Source: Janthinobacterium sp. 61
Lineage (GTDB): Bacteria > Pseudomonadota > Gammaproteobacteria > Burkholderiales > Burkholderiaceae_D
NCBI RefSeq assembly: GCF_002846335.1
Contig: NZ_PJMQ01000001.1
Location: forward strand, 806,001-870,000
DNA: 64,000 bases
Direction: 5' to 3'
This document shows positions 44,725 through 53,877 of this stretch, in pieces. Under the pieces are notes generated by a model. It did no database searches and was not told the DNA's origin. It was given only the letters and a program-made list of their open reading frames with translations. The first letter of the stretch is position 1. Each line of letters begins with the position of its first letter. The translations under genes were made by a program, and so were the position numbers.

Positions 44725-45622
44725 GGCGGCCTCCCCGGCCTTGGCCTTGCTCTTGCTCGGCGCCGCCATCTTCCAGCGCATTGATCCAGCTTTCCAGCTG
44801 GGCGAAGCTCGGCTTGATGTTCAGCTGCACTAGGCGGCGGCCTGCATCGATGGCCAGCAGGGGCGGCTTGCCCGCCACGTGCGTGACCAGCACGACTTTC
44901 ACGCATTCCATGGTCGAACCTTCCTCGCCCACCAGCTGTTTCATCATGTTGCACATCGGATCGAGCACGCCGTAGCAGAAGAAGATGCCGATGAAGGTAC
45001 CCACCATCGCGGCGCCCACTTTTTCCGAAATTTCCGCCGCATCGGCGCCGTCTGCCACGGAATTCATGGCCATCACAATACCCAGAACGGCGGCCAGAAT
45101 ACCGAAACCGGGCATGGCTTCGGCGATCTTGTGCAGGGACTTCGACGGTTGCAGCAGTTCGTCGTGAATGGCCTCCAGTTCCTGCTCCAGCACACCTTCG
45201 AGCTCATGCGCGTTGATCTTGCCCATCGCCATCAAACGGAAGTTGTCGACGATGAAGGCCAGCAGCTTCGGTTCTTCCAGCACCAGCGGATAGCGCTGGA
45301 ACAGGGCGCTTTCGCGCGGTGCTTCGACGTGGGCGTCGAGCGCCTTCAGGCCGCCGGCGGCCGTTTGCAGCAGTTCATACATCAGCAGCAGCAACTGGCG
45401 CTGGAATTCCGAACCTTGCTTCTTGTGCGTGACGATCTTGCGCATCTGGTGCAGCATTTCCCCGAGTACATGCTTCGGGTTGCCCAGCACCAGGGCGCCG
45501 ACGGCGGCGCCGATGATGATGATCAACTCGACCGGTTGCCAGATCGCGTGGACGGTGCCGCCCATCAGGGCGAAGCCTCCGAATACACACCCCATCACGA
45601 TTAAGATACCGATAATTACCAT
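44708..45622 (-). CDS. motA: Stator protein MotA/LafT
   Basis: 304 residues with four helices. Helices 1-2 start at VIIGILIVMGCVFGGFALMGG and VELIIIIGAAVGALVLGNPKH; the rotor-facing cytoplasmic loop carries charged FQRYPLVLEEPKLLAFIVDNFRLMAMG; helices 3-4 are GFGILAAVLGIVMAMNSVADG and VGAAMVGTFIGIFFCYGVLDPM. The C-terminal tail is unusually rich in Glu/Gln/Arg. Overlaps motB by 17 bases. It follows fliA by 68 bases, which matches the lafS-lafT-lafU order. Confidence 0.95.
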   Translation of the reverse strand: MVIIGILIVMGCVFGGFALMGGTVHAIWQPVELIIIIGAAVGALVLGNPKHVLGEMLHQMRKIVTHKKQGSEFQRQLLLLMYELLQTAAGGLKALDAHVEAPRESALFQRYPLVLEEPKLLAFIVDNFRLMAMGKINAHELEGVLEQELEAIHDELLQPSKSLHKIAEAMPGFGILAAVLGIVMAMNSVADGADAAEISEKVGAAMVGTFIGIFFCYGVLDPMCNMMKQLVGEEGSTMECVKVVLVTHVAGKPPLLAIDAGRRLVQLNIKPSFAQLESWINALEDGGAEQEQGQGRGGRRAKAA

Positions 45623-45690
45623 GTCAACTGCCTTTCTGCGTCATTGTGCTGCGTCAATTTGATTGGTGCTTCTGAAACTTTTGCTGAAAC

Positions 45691-46434
45691 CTATGCGTCT
45701 TGCAGCATGGCTTTCATCTTGCCCAGCGCCGTCTTGTTCAACTGGCAGACGCGGGCGTCGCTCAGGTCCAGCACGGCGGCAATTTCTTTATAGCTCAGTT
45801 CGAATTCGTAATACATCTGGATCACGCGCTGCTCGCGTTCGTCGAGCGCGCGCAGGGCTTGCTCCAGGCTGCGTCGCACCATCAATTGCTCTTCCGGGCT
45901 CGGTGCGCTGTCGGCCTGGCCCAGGCTTTCCTGCAGCACTTCGTCGAAACTGACGATCAGCTCGGCGTTTTCCGCCAGCTGGTATTCCTGGAAAGCTTCC
46001 GGCGTCAGCTTCAGGGCGGCCATGATTTCCGCATCCAGCGGTTCGCGCCCCAGGCGCCGGGTCAGGGCGCGCACGCTGTCGCGCAGGCGATGGCTTTCCT
46101 GGCGCACTGCGCGCGGGCGCCAGTCCTGGCGCCGCAGTTCATCGAGGATGGCGCCGCGGATGCGCAGGCTGGCATAGCTGCCGAATGACTGGTCCGGCAC
46201 GCCGTAGCGGCGCAGCGCCTCCAGCAAACCCATCAGGCCGATCTGTTCCATGTCGTCGCGGTCGATGGCGCCCGACACCTGCGAATTGAGCTGGCGCACG
46301 ATGCGCTTCACCAAAGGGGCATACGCCACCAGATGTTGTTGCTCTTCGGTAACGCTGAGCACGGCCGCGCAAGCGCTGGCGGCGGCATATTCACCGGCGC
46401 CATACGCTTCCTGGTATTGCTCTACATAGGCCAC
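45691..46434 (-). CDS. fliA: Sigma-28 (FliA/LafS), flagellar sigma factor
   Basis: About 247 residues from the GTG at 46434, preceded by GGGAG; a GTG four codons earlier is an alternative. Region 2 is AYAPLVKRIVRQLNSQVSGAIDRDDMEQIGLMGLLEALRRY, region 3 DELRRQDWRPRAVRQESHRL, region 4 ALRALDEREQRVIQMYYEFELSYKEIAAVLDLSDARVCQLNKTAL. It would transcribe late genes (fliD, motA/B, flgM, and the missing flagellin). Encoded inside the late block itself, as LafS is in Vibrio and Aeromonas. Confidence 0.94.
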   Translation of the reverse strand: MAYVEQYQEAYGAGEYAAASACAAVLSVTEEQQHLVAYAPLVKRIVRQLNSQVSGAIDRDDMEQIGLMGLLEALRRYGVPDQSFGSYASLRIRGAILDELRRQDWRPRAVRQESHRLRDSVRALTRRLGREPLDAEIMAALKLTPEAFQEYQLAENAELIVSFDEVLQESLGQADSAPSPEEQLMVRRSLEQALRALDEREQRVIQMYYEFELSYKEIAAVLDLSDARVCQLNKTALGKMKAMLQDA

Positions 46435-46467
46435 GGGGTCTCCCACTAGGTCGGCTGGCGTGTTGGC

Positions 46468-46944
46468 TTATTCAATGATCAGCTTGCCGACCATGACTTC
46501 GGTGTAGGGTTTTTCCATCTGCTCGCGTTCATAGCTGACATTGAAGGCCTTGTTGATCTGCTCGGCATATTGCTCCACCGTCATGGTCTGTGCCTTGTCC
46601 ATCGGAAAGCTCGACAGGGTGCTGACGGCGATCGAGCGCATCAGCGGCAAGTGGTCCTTGGTCAGCTTTTCCTTTTCTTCGGTGGTGGCGATCACCAGGT
46701 CGGCAGACAGATAATGCGTTTCGGTGTCGCCAGGTCCGCGGCGCAGCATCACGATGACCTTGTCCAGCGTGAGGAACTTGCGGGCCTTCTTGCCCGTGGC
46801 GGGCGGTGGCGGGGCTTTTGCGTCGGCAACCTCGGCATGGCCGGCGACCGGCTTGGCCAAATACCACATGGCGCCGCCAGCCGCGCCGGCGGCCAGCACG
46901 GCCACGGCGACAAAGCCGACTATCAGTTTCAGTTTCATATTCAT
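46468..46944 (-). CDS. fliL: Basal-body protein FliL
   Basis: 158 residues: one N-terminal membrane helix (KLIVGFVAVAVLAAGAAGGAMWYL), linker, and the periplasmic FliL domain (HYLSADLVIATTEEKEKLTKDHLPLMRSIAVSTLSS, YAEQINKAFNVSYEREQMEKPYTEVMVGKLIIE). It associates with the stator and is important for swarming in several bacteria. Shares one base with the fliK stop (TGATG). Confidence 0.9.
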   Translation of the reverse strand: MNMKLKLIVGFVAVAVLAAGAAGGAMWYLAKPVAGHAEVADAKAPPPPATGKKARKFLTLDKVIVMLRRGPGDTETHYLSADLVIATTEEKEKLTKDHLPLMRSIAVSTLSSFPMDKAQTMTVEQYAEQINKAFNVSYEREQMEKPYTEVMVGKLIIE

Positions 46945-48152
46945 CAGGCGTTCTCTCGCTCGTGCATGGCGTAAGTGGTGCTGGAAGAAGTGCCGGACGG
47001 CGTGCCGTCGGACAGGGCGCGGCCCGGCTCGGCATCGTCCTGCTGGCGTCCCGGTTGACGCTGGCCGCGCGCATCGCCTTCGGCAAACGCCTGGGCGGCG
47101 GGGCTGCGCGGAGTCGCGCTGATATTCACGGCCACGTCGGTGAACTGGCGCTGTGCCAGGTCGCTGCGCATGTTTTCGCCTATGCCTTGCAACTGGCGCA
47201 ACACCTCCGAGTTCGACGCCGTGACGTTCACCTGCAGCGCGCCGGCCGTGTGGCGGATGGAAATTTCAATGCGGCCCAGCATGGGCGGATCGAGGCGGAT
47301 CGTCGCATGTTCGCTGTTGCGCCCGATCTGCGTCTGCAGGCGTTCGCCCAGCGCTTCGCGCAGCGGTCCCTGCCATTGCTGGGCAGGGCCGTTGAGCTTG
47401 ATGGTGTCGCCGGCCGGGGCCGCCGTGGCGGTATTGCCGACCGTGCCCGTCAAGCCCAGGTTGGGCGTGGCTGGGGCAGGCGTAGCGGCGCCACGCTCGC
47501 CCTCGCGTGCGGCAGGGGCGGCGACGGCTGTCGCCGGAGCGCCTTGTTGCAGCAACGCTTCGAACGGCTGTGCCGGCGCGTTGCCTTTGGCAACTGTCGC
47601 CGGATTGGCGGCGGCCAGCGGCTCGCGCGTGTCGCGCCCTGATGCCGGCGCTGGCGCCGTGGCCGGTGCGGCGAGGGTGATCGCCGCAGGATGCACGCTG
47701 ATGTTGAGTGCCGGGTTGGCTTGCGCGACATTCGCCTGCACTGGTGTCTGCACTTGCGCCTGGGCAGCGGCACGCGCCTCGGCTGCGGCCGCGTCCGTCG
47801 GCGGCATCGTCACCGGTAGCATTGCCACCGGCAAGCCAATGAGGGGGGCGGTCATGGCTGGCAGGGCGCTGTCGGCCTGGCTGTCGCTGTCGCTGTCGCT
47901 GTCGCTGTCCTTGGCGGGTGCGGGCGCGGGCGCGGGCGTGCCGGCATCGGCTGTTTCCACAGCCGTCACATCGAGCACCTGCGCAAACAGGGGCAGGGCG
48001 GAGGCCGCGGCGCCATTGCCGGCATAGCCTGGCGCACCTGGCGCACCGGGAAAGGCCGCAGCCTGCTCCGACGCTGGCGCCGGTGCCGCTGCAGTTGCCG
48101 CAGTGGCTGCCGGTGCCGGAGCGGCCGGCGCCGTGTTGAAGTTCATGATCAT
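46944..48152 (-). CDS. fliK: Hook-length control protein FliK
   Basis: 402 residues. The N-terminal half is Ala/Pro-rich ruler-like sequence with an Asp-Ser repeat DSDSDSDS at about 85-95, encoded by a run of 6-base units. The C-terminal Flg_hook domain is LREALGERLQTQIGRNSEHATIRLDPPMLGRIEISIRHTAG, then VNVTASNSEVLRQLQGIGENMRSDLAQRQF. It is the switch that ends hook export via FlhB. The start overlaps the previous gene by 4 bases. Confidence 0.93.
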   Translation of the reverse strand: MIMNFNTAPAAPAPAATAATAAAPAPASEQAAAFPGAPGAPGYAGNGAAASALPLFAQVLDVTAVETADAGTPAPAPAPAKDSDSDSDSDSQADSALPAMTAPLIGLPVAMLPVTMPPTDAAAAEARAAAQAQVQTPVQANVAQANPALNISVHPAAITLAAPATAPAPASGRDTREPLAAANPATVAKGNAPAQPFEALLQQGAPATAVAAPAAREGERGAATPAPATPNLGLTGTVGNTATAAPAGDTIKLNGPAQQWQGPLREALGERLQTQIGRNSEHATIRLDPPMLGRIEISIRHTAGALQVNVTASNSEVLRQLQGIGENMRSDLAQRQFTDVAVNISATPRSPAAQAFAEGDARGQRQPGRQQDDAEPGRALSDGTPSGTSSSTTYAMHERENA

Positions 48153-48466
48153 GCTTGATACCCTTCAGAGTCGTATTCGCCGAGCGCGGCGTAGGCGACC
48201 CAACCTTCTTTATTTGCCTGTAATGCACCCAGGTGTAAGCCTAGGCGTTCTTTTTCCTCAGAGCAAATTTTAACCGCTTGCGCGTGAATTTTGCGCAATT
48301 GCAACAATTCTGCGTGTTCCAGCGCAGTCCATGCGCCACGTTCGGCCAAGAGCGGGATGTTTTTCGCCAGGCTGGCCGAGAGTTTTTCCATCGCATCCCA
48401 GTCCGGCTGCGCGATTGCCGCGCTCAATTGCCTGCTCAGCTGCTGCAGCGCAGCGCGCCTAGGCAT
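48149..48466 (-). CDS. fliT: FliT-like flagellar chaperone (LafD position)
   Basis: 105 residues, all helical in appearance. ALQQLSRQLSAAIAQPDWDAMEKLSASLAKNIPLLAERGAWTALEHAELLQLRKIHAQAVKICSEE is the plausible FliT-like core. Assignment rests on size, helical content and place between fliS and fliK; direct residue identity to FliT is too low for me to be certain. It would chaperone the FliD cap. Overlaps fliS by 8 bases. Confidence 0.55.
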   Translation of the reverse strand: MPRRAALQQLSRQLSAAIAQPDWDAMEKLSASLAKNIPLLAERGAWTALEHAELLQLRKIHAQAVKICSEEKERLGLHLGALQANKEGWVAYAALGEYDSEGYQA

Positions 48467-48848
48467 TGTTGGCCTGCACGCCTACCCAGCCGCGCTTGAT
48501 GGTGGTCATCAAGGTCGTTACTTCATCGATCAGGGTCGGGTCGAGCTTGATGCCGGCCGTGTACAGGCGCGCCACGCAGTAGTCGTACAGGCGGGCCAGG
48601 TTGACCACCACCTCGCCGCCATTGTCGAAATCGAGCGAGCTCGACAGACCGTTGATGATCTGCGTGCATTTATCCAGGCTGATGGCCTTCTGTTCGTAGC
48701 GCTTGCCCACGATATGCCCGCGCGCGCGCGCCAGTTCTTCCAGCAAGCCATCGGTCAGGACCAGTACCAGTTCCACCGGCGAGGCGCGCGAGGTCTGGGC
48801 ATCCAGGTTGACTGCATGGTAATTGCCGTAAGCTTCATTGTTTAACAT
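48459..48848 (-). CDS. fliS: Flagellin chaperone FliS
   Basis: 129 residues. NNEAYGNYHAVNLDAQTSRASPVELVLVLTDGLLEELARARGHI and the helical bundle up to GVGVQANNA match FliS. It binds flagellin C-terminus and holds it export-ready, so a flagellin must exist although none is encoded in the window. 50 bases after fliD. Confidence 0.93.
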   Translation of the reverse strand: MLNNEAYGNYHAVNLDAQTSRASPVELVLVLTDGLLEELARARGHIVGKRYEQKAISLDKCTQIINGLSSSLDFDNGGEVVVNLARLYDYCVARLYTAGIKLDPTLIDEVTTLMTTIKRGWVGVQANNA

Positions 48849-48898
48849 TATTTCTTCTCGCTATGTTAACGTGCGGCGGCGCGGCAGGCGCATCCGCC

Positions 48899-50308
48899 TT
48901 AGGATTTATTGTTGCTGAACATGGCATCGAACATGTCGGACGTCTTGCTCATTTGTTCCTGCATGACTTGCAGGCGGGTAAATTGATCGAGGAAACGTTT
49001 GTATGCCGTGTCATATTGGGCCGTGAGGCGTTCACCGCTCTTGACCAGGCTCTTCTGCAGCTTGTCCGTGGCGGCCTGACGCTGGACGATCTGGCCCTTG
49101 GTGATATTGCTCCACTGGCCCAGTACTTTGTCCAGACCGCCCAGCACGCCGGCCGGGGAGGACAGGCTGTTGTTGCCGAACAGCTGATCCAGGCCGGTCG
49201 GGTTGGTGGCCAGCTTGGCCGTCAGCTTGGCGGTATTGAGGCTAATGGAGCCATCACGCTGAGCGGTGATGCCATACGACACCAGCGAATCGCCACCGAT
49301 GCTCAGGCGCAGGGCATTGCCCATGCTGCTGCGCAGCGCGTTCAGTCCGGAATCATGGGCAAAGATGCCCGCGGCGATATTCTTTTCCGGGTTGCCGGGA
49401 CTGGCCAGTCCATCGATCAGGGTTTTCAGTTTGTTGTAGGCATCGACGAAAGTTTGCACGTTGGCGGCGGTGCCGCTGCTGTCCGTGGCGACGGTCAGCA
49501 GCACGGGCGCTTCGCTGGCCATCATGGCGCGCGTGAAGGTGATTTTCACATCCTGCACGTTGGTGAAGGTGTTCGACGCTTGCGTGATTTTCGTGCCTGT
49601 ATCCTTGCCGCCCAGCCAGACGATGGCGTCGTCGGCCTTCACCACTTCCTTGATGTTGGCAGGGGCGATCAGCGCGCCTTTCAGCGCGACGTTGGCGACG
49701 CCGCTGGCGTCGAGTATGGCAGCGTTCGCGCTGCCCGTCACATTCGACGTCAGCACCAGTTGCGCTTCGTTGCCGACGGTGACGATGGACGCAGTCACGC
49801 GGGAATTGTTCTTGCTGTTGCCATTGATGGCGGCGGCGACTTCCTGTGGCGTCAGCGTGCCATTGCCATCCTTGTCGGCGGCGGCCAGGTCGATATCGAG
49901 CGTGTTGTCGCCCACACCATCGCCGATTTTCACTTTCAGAGTGCCGGTGCCGTCGGCCGTGGCAACGCCGCTCAGGCCACCATATGACACCTGGCTGGCC
50001 GTGGCGAGTTTTTCCACGAAAAAGCTGTATGAGCCTGGCACGGCCTTGATGCCGGCCGTGGCCGTGCCATAGCCGGCGGTCGGGAAGGTAGCGGACTGGC
50101 TCAGCACCGACTTGCTGCCGGTCATGGCCGACATGGCGCTCTGGAAGGTCGAGATGGCCGACTTCAGGTTACCCAGCGCCGTCGTGGTGTTATTGGCCAG
50201 CGCCGTTTGCGCCGCCAGGGCAGCTTTCTGCCCTGCGACTGCCTTGGTCGCCAGCTTCTCCGCCGTTGGGATCGGATCGTATTGCGGTGAGGTAATTACG
50301 CTTGCCAT
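48899..50308 (-). CDS. fliD: Filament cap protein FliD
   Basis: 469 residues, average for FliD. N-terminal coiled coil (ALAAQTALANNTTTALGNLKSAISTFQSAMSAM) and the FliD_C part (GVLGGLDKVLGQWSNITKGQIVQRQ, AQYDTAYKRFLDQFTRLQVMQEQMSKTSDMFDAMF). The ATG at 50308 follows CAGGAG. It is separated from fliJ by 89 bases in the same direction, a possible internal sigma-28 promoter. The first gene of the late block fliD-S-T-K-L-fliA-motAB-flgM-flgN. Confidence 0.95.
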   Translation of the reverse strand: MASVITSPQYDPIPTAEKLATKAVAGQKAALAAQTALANNTTTALGNLKSAISTFQSAMSAMTGSKSVLSQSATFPTAGYGTATAGIKAVPGSYSFFVEKLATASQVSYGGLSGVATADGTGTLKVKIGDGVGDNTLDIDLAAADKDGNGTLTPQEVAAAINGNSKNNSRVTASIVTVGNEAQLVLTSNVTGSANAAILDASGVANVALKGALIAPANIKEVVKADDAIVWLGGKDTGTKITQASNTFTNVQDVKITFTRAMMASEAPVLLTVATDSSGTAANVQTFVDAYNKLKTLIDGLASPGNPEKNIAAGIFAHDSGLNALRSSMGNALRLSIGGDSLVSYGITAQRDGSISLNTAKLTAKLATNPTGLDQLFGNNSLSSPAGVLGGLDKVLGQWSNITKGQIVQRQAATDKLQKSLVKSGERLTAQYDTAYKRFLDQFTRLQVMQEQMSKTSDMFDAMFSNNKS

Positions 50309-50397
50309 GCCAGACTCCTGAATAAAGGGATATACCGGTACAAGGCGACCCCCATTCCCGTTTTGTGAAGTTTTCCTGAAAGAAACTTACACAAACC

Positions 50398-50835
50398 TCA
50401 TTTTACCTGCCCGCGGAACCAGAATTGCGTCGCCAGCTCATCTTGCCGCTTGGCATCGACACGCTGTTGCTCATTTGCAACATGCTTTTGTTTTTGCGTC
50501 AGCACCTGGTCCAGTACCTCGCGTTTGGCCCAGGCCGTATTCAGGGCGCGCTGCGACACGGCCATGTTGGCTTCGTGCAGGTGCAAATCGGTACGGTGCT
50601 GGTCGGCCATCTGCATGACCGCCTGCTTGAAATTGCCGCAATTGACGGACAGGGCCAGGGGCAGGGCGCCGCTGGGGCCGCTATCCGTGTACAGGCCCGT
50701 CAGGCGTTCCAGGTTTTTCTGGTAGCGCTCGCGCACGGCCGTCTGCGCCGCCATGTCACTCTGCAGGCGTTCCACTTCAGTGCTGCGCAGGCCGACCAGG
50801 GTGGTCAGGTTGCGGATGGTATGCGCGTCGCTCAC
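50398..50835 (-). CDS. fliJ: Flagellar export protein FliJ
   Basis: 145 residues, a two-helix coiled coil (TTLVGLRSTEVERLQSDMAAQTAVRERYQKNLERLTGLY, LHEANMAVSQRALNTAWAKREVLDQVLTQKQKHVANEQQRVDAKR) as in FliJ. It escorts the FliI ATPase to FlhA. Starts at a GTG (50835) with TAGGAG six bases before it. Confidence 0.85.
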   Translation of the reverse strand: MSDAHTIRNLTTLVGLRSTEVERLQSDMAAQTAVRERYQKNLERLTGLYTDSGPSGALPLALSVNCGNFKQAVMQMADQHRTDLHLHEANMAVSQRALNTAWAKREVLDQVLTQKQKHVANEQQRVDAKRQDELATQFWFRGQVK

Positions 50836-50843
50836 ATATGCTC

Positions 50844-52154
50844 CTAGGCCATGATCTGTTCAAGTTGGGCTATGCACGGCCCCATCGGCGCCTCTTCCTT
50901 GGTGCCCTGGCACAGGAAGGTTTCGATGGGGGCGTGCAGCTGTACGGCGCGGTCGGTAATCGGGTCGGCGCCAGGCACGTAGGCGCCCAGCGGGATCAGG
51001 TCGCGCACGCGCGCATGGCGCGCCATCGACGCTTTCAGCGCGCGCGCCGCCTGCATGTGCTCGGGCGTGATCACCTGCGCCATGCAGCGGCTGATCGAGG
51101 CGGCGATGTCGATGGCGGGGTAGTGGCCCCGCTCGGCCAGTTCGCGCGTGAGCACGATGTGGCCGTCGAGAATCGCGCGCGCCGTGTCGACCACCGGGTC
51201 CTGCTGGTCGTCGCCTTCGGCCAGCACCGTATAGATGGCGCTCATGCTGCCGTCAGGGTGGGCGCCATTGCCGGCGCTCTCCACCAGTTGCGGCAGGTTC
51301 GAAAAGACGGACGGCGGATAGCCGCGCGTGGCCGGCGGCTCGCCCAGGGCCAGCGCCACTTCGCGCAAGGCCATCGCATAGCGCGTCAACGAATCGACCA
51401 GCAGCAGCACGTGCTTGCCCTGGTCGCGATAATGCGCGGCAATCGAATGGCACAGTTCGGTGGCCATGATGCGCATCAAGGGCGATTCATCGGCCGGCGC
51501 GATCACCAGCACGGCTTTCTTCAGACCTTCGGCGCCCAGCGATTTTTCCACGAATTCGCGCACTTCGCGGCCCCGTTCGCCGATCAGGCCGACGACGACG
51601 ACATCGGCCACCGTCTGGCGCGTGATCAGGCCCAGCAGCACGCTCTTGCCCACGCCGGAACCGGCCATCAGGCCCACTCGCTGTCCCTTGCCCAGGGTCA
51701 GCATGCTGTTAATCGCCCGCACGCCCACGTCCAGTGGTTCGATGACGGGCTGTTTCTTCAGGGGGTTGATTTTCGGCGGCGTGACTTCCAGAATGTGTTC
51801 GCCACCGAGGCGGCCCAGGTCATCGATCGGCTCGCCCAGTCCATTCACCATGCGGCCCAGCCACGACGGGCCGATCTGCAGGCTGGCCTTATCGGGCAGG
51901 GGCAGCACGCGGGCGCCCGTGGTCAGGCCCGTGGCTTTCTTGAAGGGCATCAGGTAGGACAGTTTTTCGCGGAAACCGACGACTTGCGCATCGAGCCACT
52001 CGCCGCTCACAGTTTCAATTTGACAACGCTGGCCCGTGTGCAGGCGGCAGCCGGCGCTTTCCAGCAGCAGGCCGGACGCGCCGACCAGGCGGCCGGTGGG
52101 CGTCGCGACCGGAATGTCGCCGATCTCGAAGCTGCGCAGCGTGTCGGCGATCAT
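50844..52154 (-). CDS. fliI: Flagellum-specific ATPase FliI
   Basis: 436 residues. F1-beta-like ATPase of the flagellar type III export apparatus. Walker A is AGSGVGKS at residues 164-171; VVVVGLIGERGREVREFVE and LLLVDSLTRYAMALREVALALGEPP (Walker B region) and the VLAEGDDQQDPVVDTARAILDGHIVLTRELAERGHYPAIDI stretch are all typical. Overlaps fliH by 4 bases. Confidence 0.97.
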   Translation of the reverse strand: MIADTLRSFEIGDIPVATPTGRLVGASGLLLESAGCRLHTGQRCQIETVSGEWLDAQVVGFREKLSYLMPFKKATGLTTGARVLPLPDKASLQIGPSWLGRMVNGLGEPIDDLGRLGGEHILEVTPPKINPLKKQPVIEPLDVGVRAINSMLTLGKGQRVGLMAGSGVGKSVLLGLITRQTVADVVVVGLIGERGREVREFVEKSLGAEGLKKAVLVIAPADESPLMRIMATELCHSIAAHYRDQGKHVLLLVDSLTRYAMALREVALALGEPPATRGYPPSVFSNLPQLVESAGNGAHPDGSMSAIYTVLAEGDDQQDPVVDTARAILDGHIVLTRELAERGHYPAIDIAASISRCMAQVITPEHMQAARALKASMARHARVRDLIPLGAYVPGADPITDRAVQLHAPIETFLCQGTKEEAPMGPCIAQLEQIMA

Positions 52155-52840
52155 GCAGGCGCGCCCTGGTCCGCGTGTTCGGCGGCCAGCGCCAGGTGGC
52201 TGCTGACCTGTTCCATGCAGGCCGACAGGCGCTGGTGACAGCCCGCGTCGACTTCATTGTCGCCCGCCTTGATGCGGCATTCGCCCGCGTCGAGGCGGGC
52301 GTCGGCGATCAGGTTCCAGCGCTTGGCGCGCTTCGGATCGAGTTCGCTGATGCGTTTGAGTTCTTCCGGATTGAGGAAGACGTCGATTTCTTCTCGCGTG
52401 GGCGGCATCGAGGCGAGGGTCTCGTCGACCAGGGCCAGCAATTGCACCGGTTGCAGCGCCAGTTCCGCGCGGATCACCTGGCGGGCCACCTTGGCCACCA
52501 GGTCGACCACTTCCTTGCGCTGTGCTTCGCGGTAATCCGCGCGCACTTTTTTCAGGTCGCGCAAGATGGCGTCGACGGGGCGCGCCAGGCGGTCCAGCGC
52601 CACCAGGGTTTCATTGCGGCCTTCTTCGCGGCCCTGCGCCATGCCATCGCTGCGCCCGGAGTCGTAGCCGTCCTGCTGGCCTTGCACCAGGCCCACTTCG
52701 TAGCCGTCGCGCTGGCCCTGCTCGAAACCTTCCGAGACGGAGGCCTGCCACTGGCCATCCGTATCCTCGTTGGAGGCGCGCTGGCCGGCGGCGATGAATT
52801 GCGACAGGGGCGGGAAACGATACGAGCGGAAGTGTTTCAT
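52151..52840 (-). CDS. fliH: Flagellar assembly protein FliH
   Basis: 229 residues. N-terminal part with Gly-containing helix repeats (QGQRDGYEVGLVQGQQDGYDSGRSDGMAQGREEGRNE, a GxxxG-like pattern typical of FliH) and a C-terminal FliH domain (AKVARQVIRAELALQPVQLLALVDETLASMP, IRIKAGDNEVDAGC). It holds FliI at the C ring. Overlaps fliG by 4 bases. Confidence 0.93.
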   Translation of the reverse strand: MKHFRSYRFPPLSQFIAAGQRASNEDTDGQWQASVSEGFEQGQRDGYEVGLVQGQQDGYDSGRSDGMAQGREEGRNETLVALDRLARPVDAILRDLKKVRADYREAQRKEVVDLVAKVARQVIRAELALQPVQLLALVDETLASMPPTREEIDVFLNPEELKRISELDPKRAKRWNLIADARLDAGECRIKAGDNEVDAGCHQRLSACMEQVSSHLALAAEHADQGAPA

Positions 52841-53877
52841 TCGATCACCGCTTCAGCAAACAGTTGCACTTCGATCTCGCCCGCATCGGCGAGGCCTTTG
52901 ACGGTGGCCATGATTTCCTGGCGCGTCTGCTCGATACGGGAAAGGGGCACGGGGCCGGAGCGGCGCATCATGTCTTCGAAGCTCTGTGCCTGGCGACGCG
53001 GCATGGTTTTCAGCACGGCGTCGCGGATCGACGGTTCCGCGCCCTTGAGGGCGATGGCCCACTGTTCCATCGGCACGTCTTCCAGGATGCGTGTGAGCGT
53101 GACATCGCTTTGCGTGGCCAGGATCAGGAAGTCGTACATGCTCAGTTCGATTTCCGAGACGACGTCCGGGTCGTGTGCGCGCAGCAGTTCGACCAGCGCG
53201 GCGCGGTTGCCCGGCATGCGGTTGAGGATCTCGGCGGCCTGGCGGATGCCTTCCACGCTGGTGCTTTGCGTGTCGAGCGTGCCCAGGCAGCGGCCTACCA
53301 GTTCGTCGAGCTCGACCAGCAGGTCGCGGTCGATTTCGTCCAGGCGCGCCAGGTTCAGCAAAACCAGGTCGCGGCCTTCGACGGGCAGGGCGTCGAGGAT
53401 CTGGCCTGCCAGCGCGGGTGGCAAAAAGGCCAGGAACACGGCTTGCATCTGCACGTGCTCGTTGACGATGTATTCGGCCAGCCATTTTGGTGAAGCCCAC
53501 TGCAGGCGCGCCATTTTCGGACGGATCGCGTCGCCATAAATGTTGTTCAGCACGCTGTTTGCGATATCGCTGCCCAGCGCCATGTCCAGCGAGCGCTTCA
53601 GGTAGCTGCGCGAGGCGCCGTGCACGCCGCTTTGCTGGCGATAGTCGTCGAAGAAGGTCTGCATGGCCGTTTTCACGGATTCGACCTTGATACCGCTCAT
53701 GCGCGACATCACTTGCGTGACTTCCAGCAATTCTTCGCGCGACAGGCAGCGCAGCACGTTGGCTGCCTGCTCTTCGCCTATGCTCAGCAGCACGATGGCG
53801 GCCTGTTCCACGGGATTCAGGCTGACGCTTTCGTACTCAGCGCCGTCGGAGGGATTATTGTTGTTGAGTTCGGCCAT
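52837..53877 (-). CDS. fliG: Flagellar motor switch protein FliG
   Basis: 346 residues from the ATG at 53877; the longer start at 53913 sits in the fliF end and lacks support. N-terminal FliF-binding domain (NPVEQAAIVLLSIGEEQAANVLRCLSREELLEVTQVMSRMSG), middle domain (QIPAL region ASPKWLAEYIVNEHVQ) and the C-terminal torque domain (ALKGAEPSIRDAVLKTMPRRQAQSFEDMMRRSGPVPLSRIEQTR) with its charged ridge. Overlaps fliF by 23 bases. Confidence 0.95.
   Translation of the reverse strand: MAELNNNNPSDGAEYESVSLNPVEQAAIVLLSIGEEQAANVLRCLSREELLEVTQVMSRMSGIKVESVKTAMQTFFDDYRQQSGVHGASRSYLKRSLDMALGSDIANSVLNNIYGDAIRPKMARLQWASPKWLAEYIVNEHVQMQAVFLAFLPPALAGQILDALPVEGRDLVLLNLARLDEIDRDLLVELDELVGRCLGTLDTQSTSVEGIRQAAEILNRMPGNRAALVELLRAHDPDVVSEIELSMYDFLILATQSDVTLTRILEDVPMEQWAIALKGAEPSIRDAVLKTMPRRQAQSFEDMMRRSGPVPLSRIEQTRQEIMATVKGLADAGEIEVQLFAEAVIE

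Noticed and set aside
50309..50397. CCGGTATA box upstream of fliD as sigma-28 -10 element
   Set aside because: No TAAA-type -35 element at the right distance; left as possible internal promoter only.
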